Source: Ferruginibacter sp. (GTDB lineage Bacteria; Bacteroidota; Bacteroidia; Chitinophagales; Chitinophagaceae). From it: a DNA stretch of 64,000 nt. The notes below the pieces were generated by a model. It made no database searches. It was not told the DNA's origin and saw only the letters and a list, made by a program, of their open reading frames with translations. Location: assembly GCA_013141115.1 (NCBI GenBank), contig JABFRP010000002.1, forward strand, positions 1,352,647-1,416,646, read 5' to 3'. Of this stretch, positions 62,992 through 64,000 are shown piece after piece. Numbering within the stretch: the first letter of the stretch is position 1; each line of letters starts with the position of its first letter. The translations under genes were made by a program, and so were the position numbers.

Positions 62992-64000
62992 ATGTCTCAC
63001 AACAGTACTATTTCTTCGCTTCAATCTTCGCCCATTACTCCTTCGGGAGGCGGAGGGGGCCTTAGGGTTTGTGTACTAGAACCTGATTATTCTACCACCA
63101 ATGTAGATTATAAAAATTATGATCCGCCAAGGGATCTGTCTGCTTTACTACCCAACGATACGGTAGATACCGTTTTTTTAAATAAACTCACCACCTACAA
63201 GCAACTTAAAGAATTACAGAAAAAAAATTACGACATCTTTGTAAACCTTTGCGAAGGTTATTTAGAATGGGAAGTGCCCAGCATTGATGTAATTTATACA
63301 TTAGAATTATTGAACCTGCCTTTTACCGGCCCCACTACTTTATTATACGATCCGCCAAAAGAATTGATGAAATATGTGGCCTATACCGAAGCTGTTAATA
63401 CTCCGGCTTATGCTTTAATCAACAGCATTGATGAAGTGGATACCGAATGTGTTCATTTAAAATATCCGCTGTTTGTAAAGCCTCATAAAGCCGGCGATAG
63501 TTTAGGTGTGGATGATAAAAGCCTGGTGCATAATATAAAAGATCTCAAACAAAAAGTTCAAGCCATCATCGACGAATATGGACCGTTATTGGTAGAAGAA
63601 TATATCAGCGGCAGAGAATTTACCGTAATGCTGGCTGCTAATGATGATGGTAAAACGGTTACTGTTTTTAAACCGGTGGAGTATATTTTTCCCGAAGGGA
63701 ATCAATTTAAAACTTATGCTTTAAAAACTTCTGAGTTACATCCCAATGCAAATATTGCCTGCAATAATCCGGAGCTGGAGTTAAAATTGAAAGAGGCTGC
63801 TACACAGATCTTTCGCAGTTTTGGCGGCGTGGGTTATGCCCGGTTAGATTTTAGGGTAAATGACAAAAACGAGATCTTCTTTTTAGAGATCAATTTTACC
63901 TGCTCTGTTTTTTATAAAGATGGTTACGAGGGTAGTGCAGATTATATCTTAAAACATGATGGTTTTGGGCAACAAAACTTCCTCCGTCATATTATTAAAG
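62992..64000 (+). CDS. Second ATP-grasp ligase (partial, runs past the window edge)
   Basis: Read directly: ATG at 62992 and an open frame to the end (336 codons seen). The first 25 residues are Ser/Gly-rich (SPITPSGGGGG) and come from a GC-rich repeat; the conserved part starts at LRVCVLEPDYST. ATP-grasp marks are YPLFVKPHKAGDSLGVDDKS, LLVEEYISGREFTVMLA and VGYARLDFRVNDKNEIFFLEINFTCSVFY. The near match LEINFTCS to the first ligase's LEVNAQCG shows the two are related, but they are not close copies. It lies 15 bp after the first ligase gene, where a repeat-like ATTACACGAATTAACACGG is seen. Two ligases and a SET protein in a row suggest stepwise assembly of a small peptide-like product. Confidence 0.85.
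   Translation, partial: MSHNSTISSLQSSPITPSGGGGGLRVCVLEPDYSTTNVDYKNYDPPRDLSALLPNDTVDTVFLNKLTTYKQLKELQKKNYDIFVNLCEGYLEWEVPSIDVIYTLELLNLPFTGPTTLLYDPPKELMKYVAYTEAVNTPAYALINSIDEVDTECVHLKYPLFVKPHKAGDSLGVDDKSLVHNIKDLKQKVQAIIDEYGPLLVEEYISGREFTVMLAANDDGKTVTVFKPVEYIFPEGNQFKTYALKTSELHPNANIACNNPELELKLKEAATQIFRSFGGVGYARLDFRVNDKNEIFFLEINFTCSVFYKDGYEGSADYILKHDGFGQQNFLRHIIK

Overview
The window looks like chromosomal DNA of a Bacteroidota bacterium, most likely family Chitinophagaceae. The grounds are the AT-rich composition, a SusC/SusD pair with a polysaccharide utilisation locus, LytS/LytTR and propeller-type two-component regulators, many S41 and VCBS lipoproteins, and repeated promoters of the Bacteroidota type (TTG, about 20 bp, TAnnTTTG). 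No rRNA, transposase, integrase or CRISPR array was seen. There is one tRNA (Phe).

Layout. 1-22.3 kb is mostly housekeeping: a LytS-type kinase with a frameshifted LytTR regulator, a class I aminotransferase, a tiny lipoprotein, two glycosyltransferases, a berberine-bridge-type flavoprotein, an inositol-monophosphatase-family enzyme, thiL, two S41 lipoproteins, an omega-amidase/methionine-aminotransferase pair, kdsD and manC, recQ, tRNA-Phe and panD.

22.8-30.7 kb is the most interesting part. An NrtR-type Nudix regulator precedes a seven-gene, tightly packed operon: PRPP-synthetase-like, NAMPT-like, DUF4291, macro domain, NADAR, KptA/Tpt1 and a PPP-type phosphoesterase. It starts at a promoter overlapped by a perfect palindrome and ends at a terminator. 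A convergent two-gene operon (RNA ligase, HD-polynucleotide kinase) reaches the same terminator. I read this as one NAD+/ADP-ribose/RNA-repair system. KptA consumes NAD+ and releases nicotinamide and a cyclic-phosphate ADP-ribose. Macro and NADAR proteins would process ADP-ribose species. The first two genes would rebuild NAD+, either by the usual nicotinamide salvage route or by direct ADP-ribose re-use. Kinase, phosphatase and ligase would mend cut RNA.

31.0-42.1 kb is a second uncharacterised system: SWIM zinc finger, DUF5691, MoxR AAA+ ATPase, DUF5682, VWA and DUF4132 proteins, all on the plus strand. A GxxExxY gene flanked by imperfect inverted repeats has been inserted into it. DUF5691 and DUF5682 are each broken by a single-base frameshift at the same heptamer.

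42.1-60.9 kb is an arabinan utilisation locus on the minus strand (SusC, SusD, a VCBS/ASPIC lipoprotein, two GH51 and two GH43 enzymes), with a divergent split sensor kinase plus AraC-type response regulator. 61-64 kb holds a DUF3820 gene, then a SET-domain protein and two tandem ATP-grasp ligases, the last cut by the window edge.

Short GC-rich hairpin repeats are scattered between genes, and at least one has entered a coding sequence in frame. Three genes carry one-base frameshifts in A runs. Sequencing error must be excluded before any biology is read into these.
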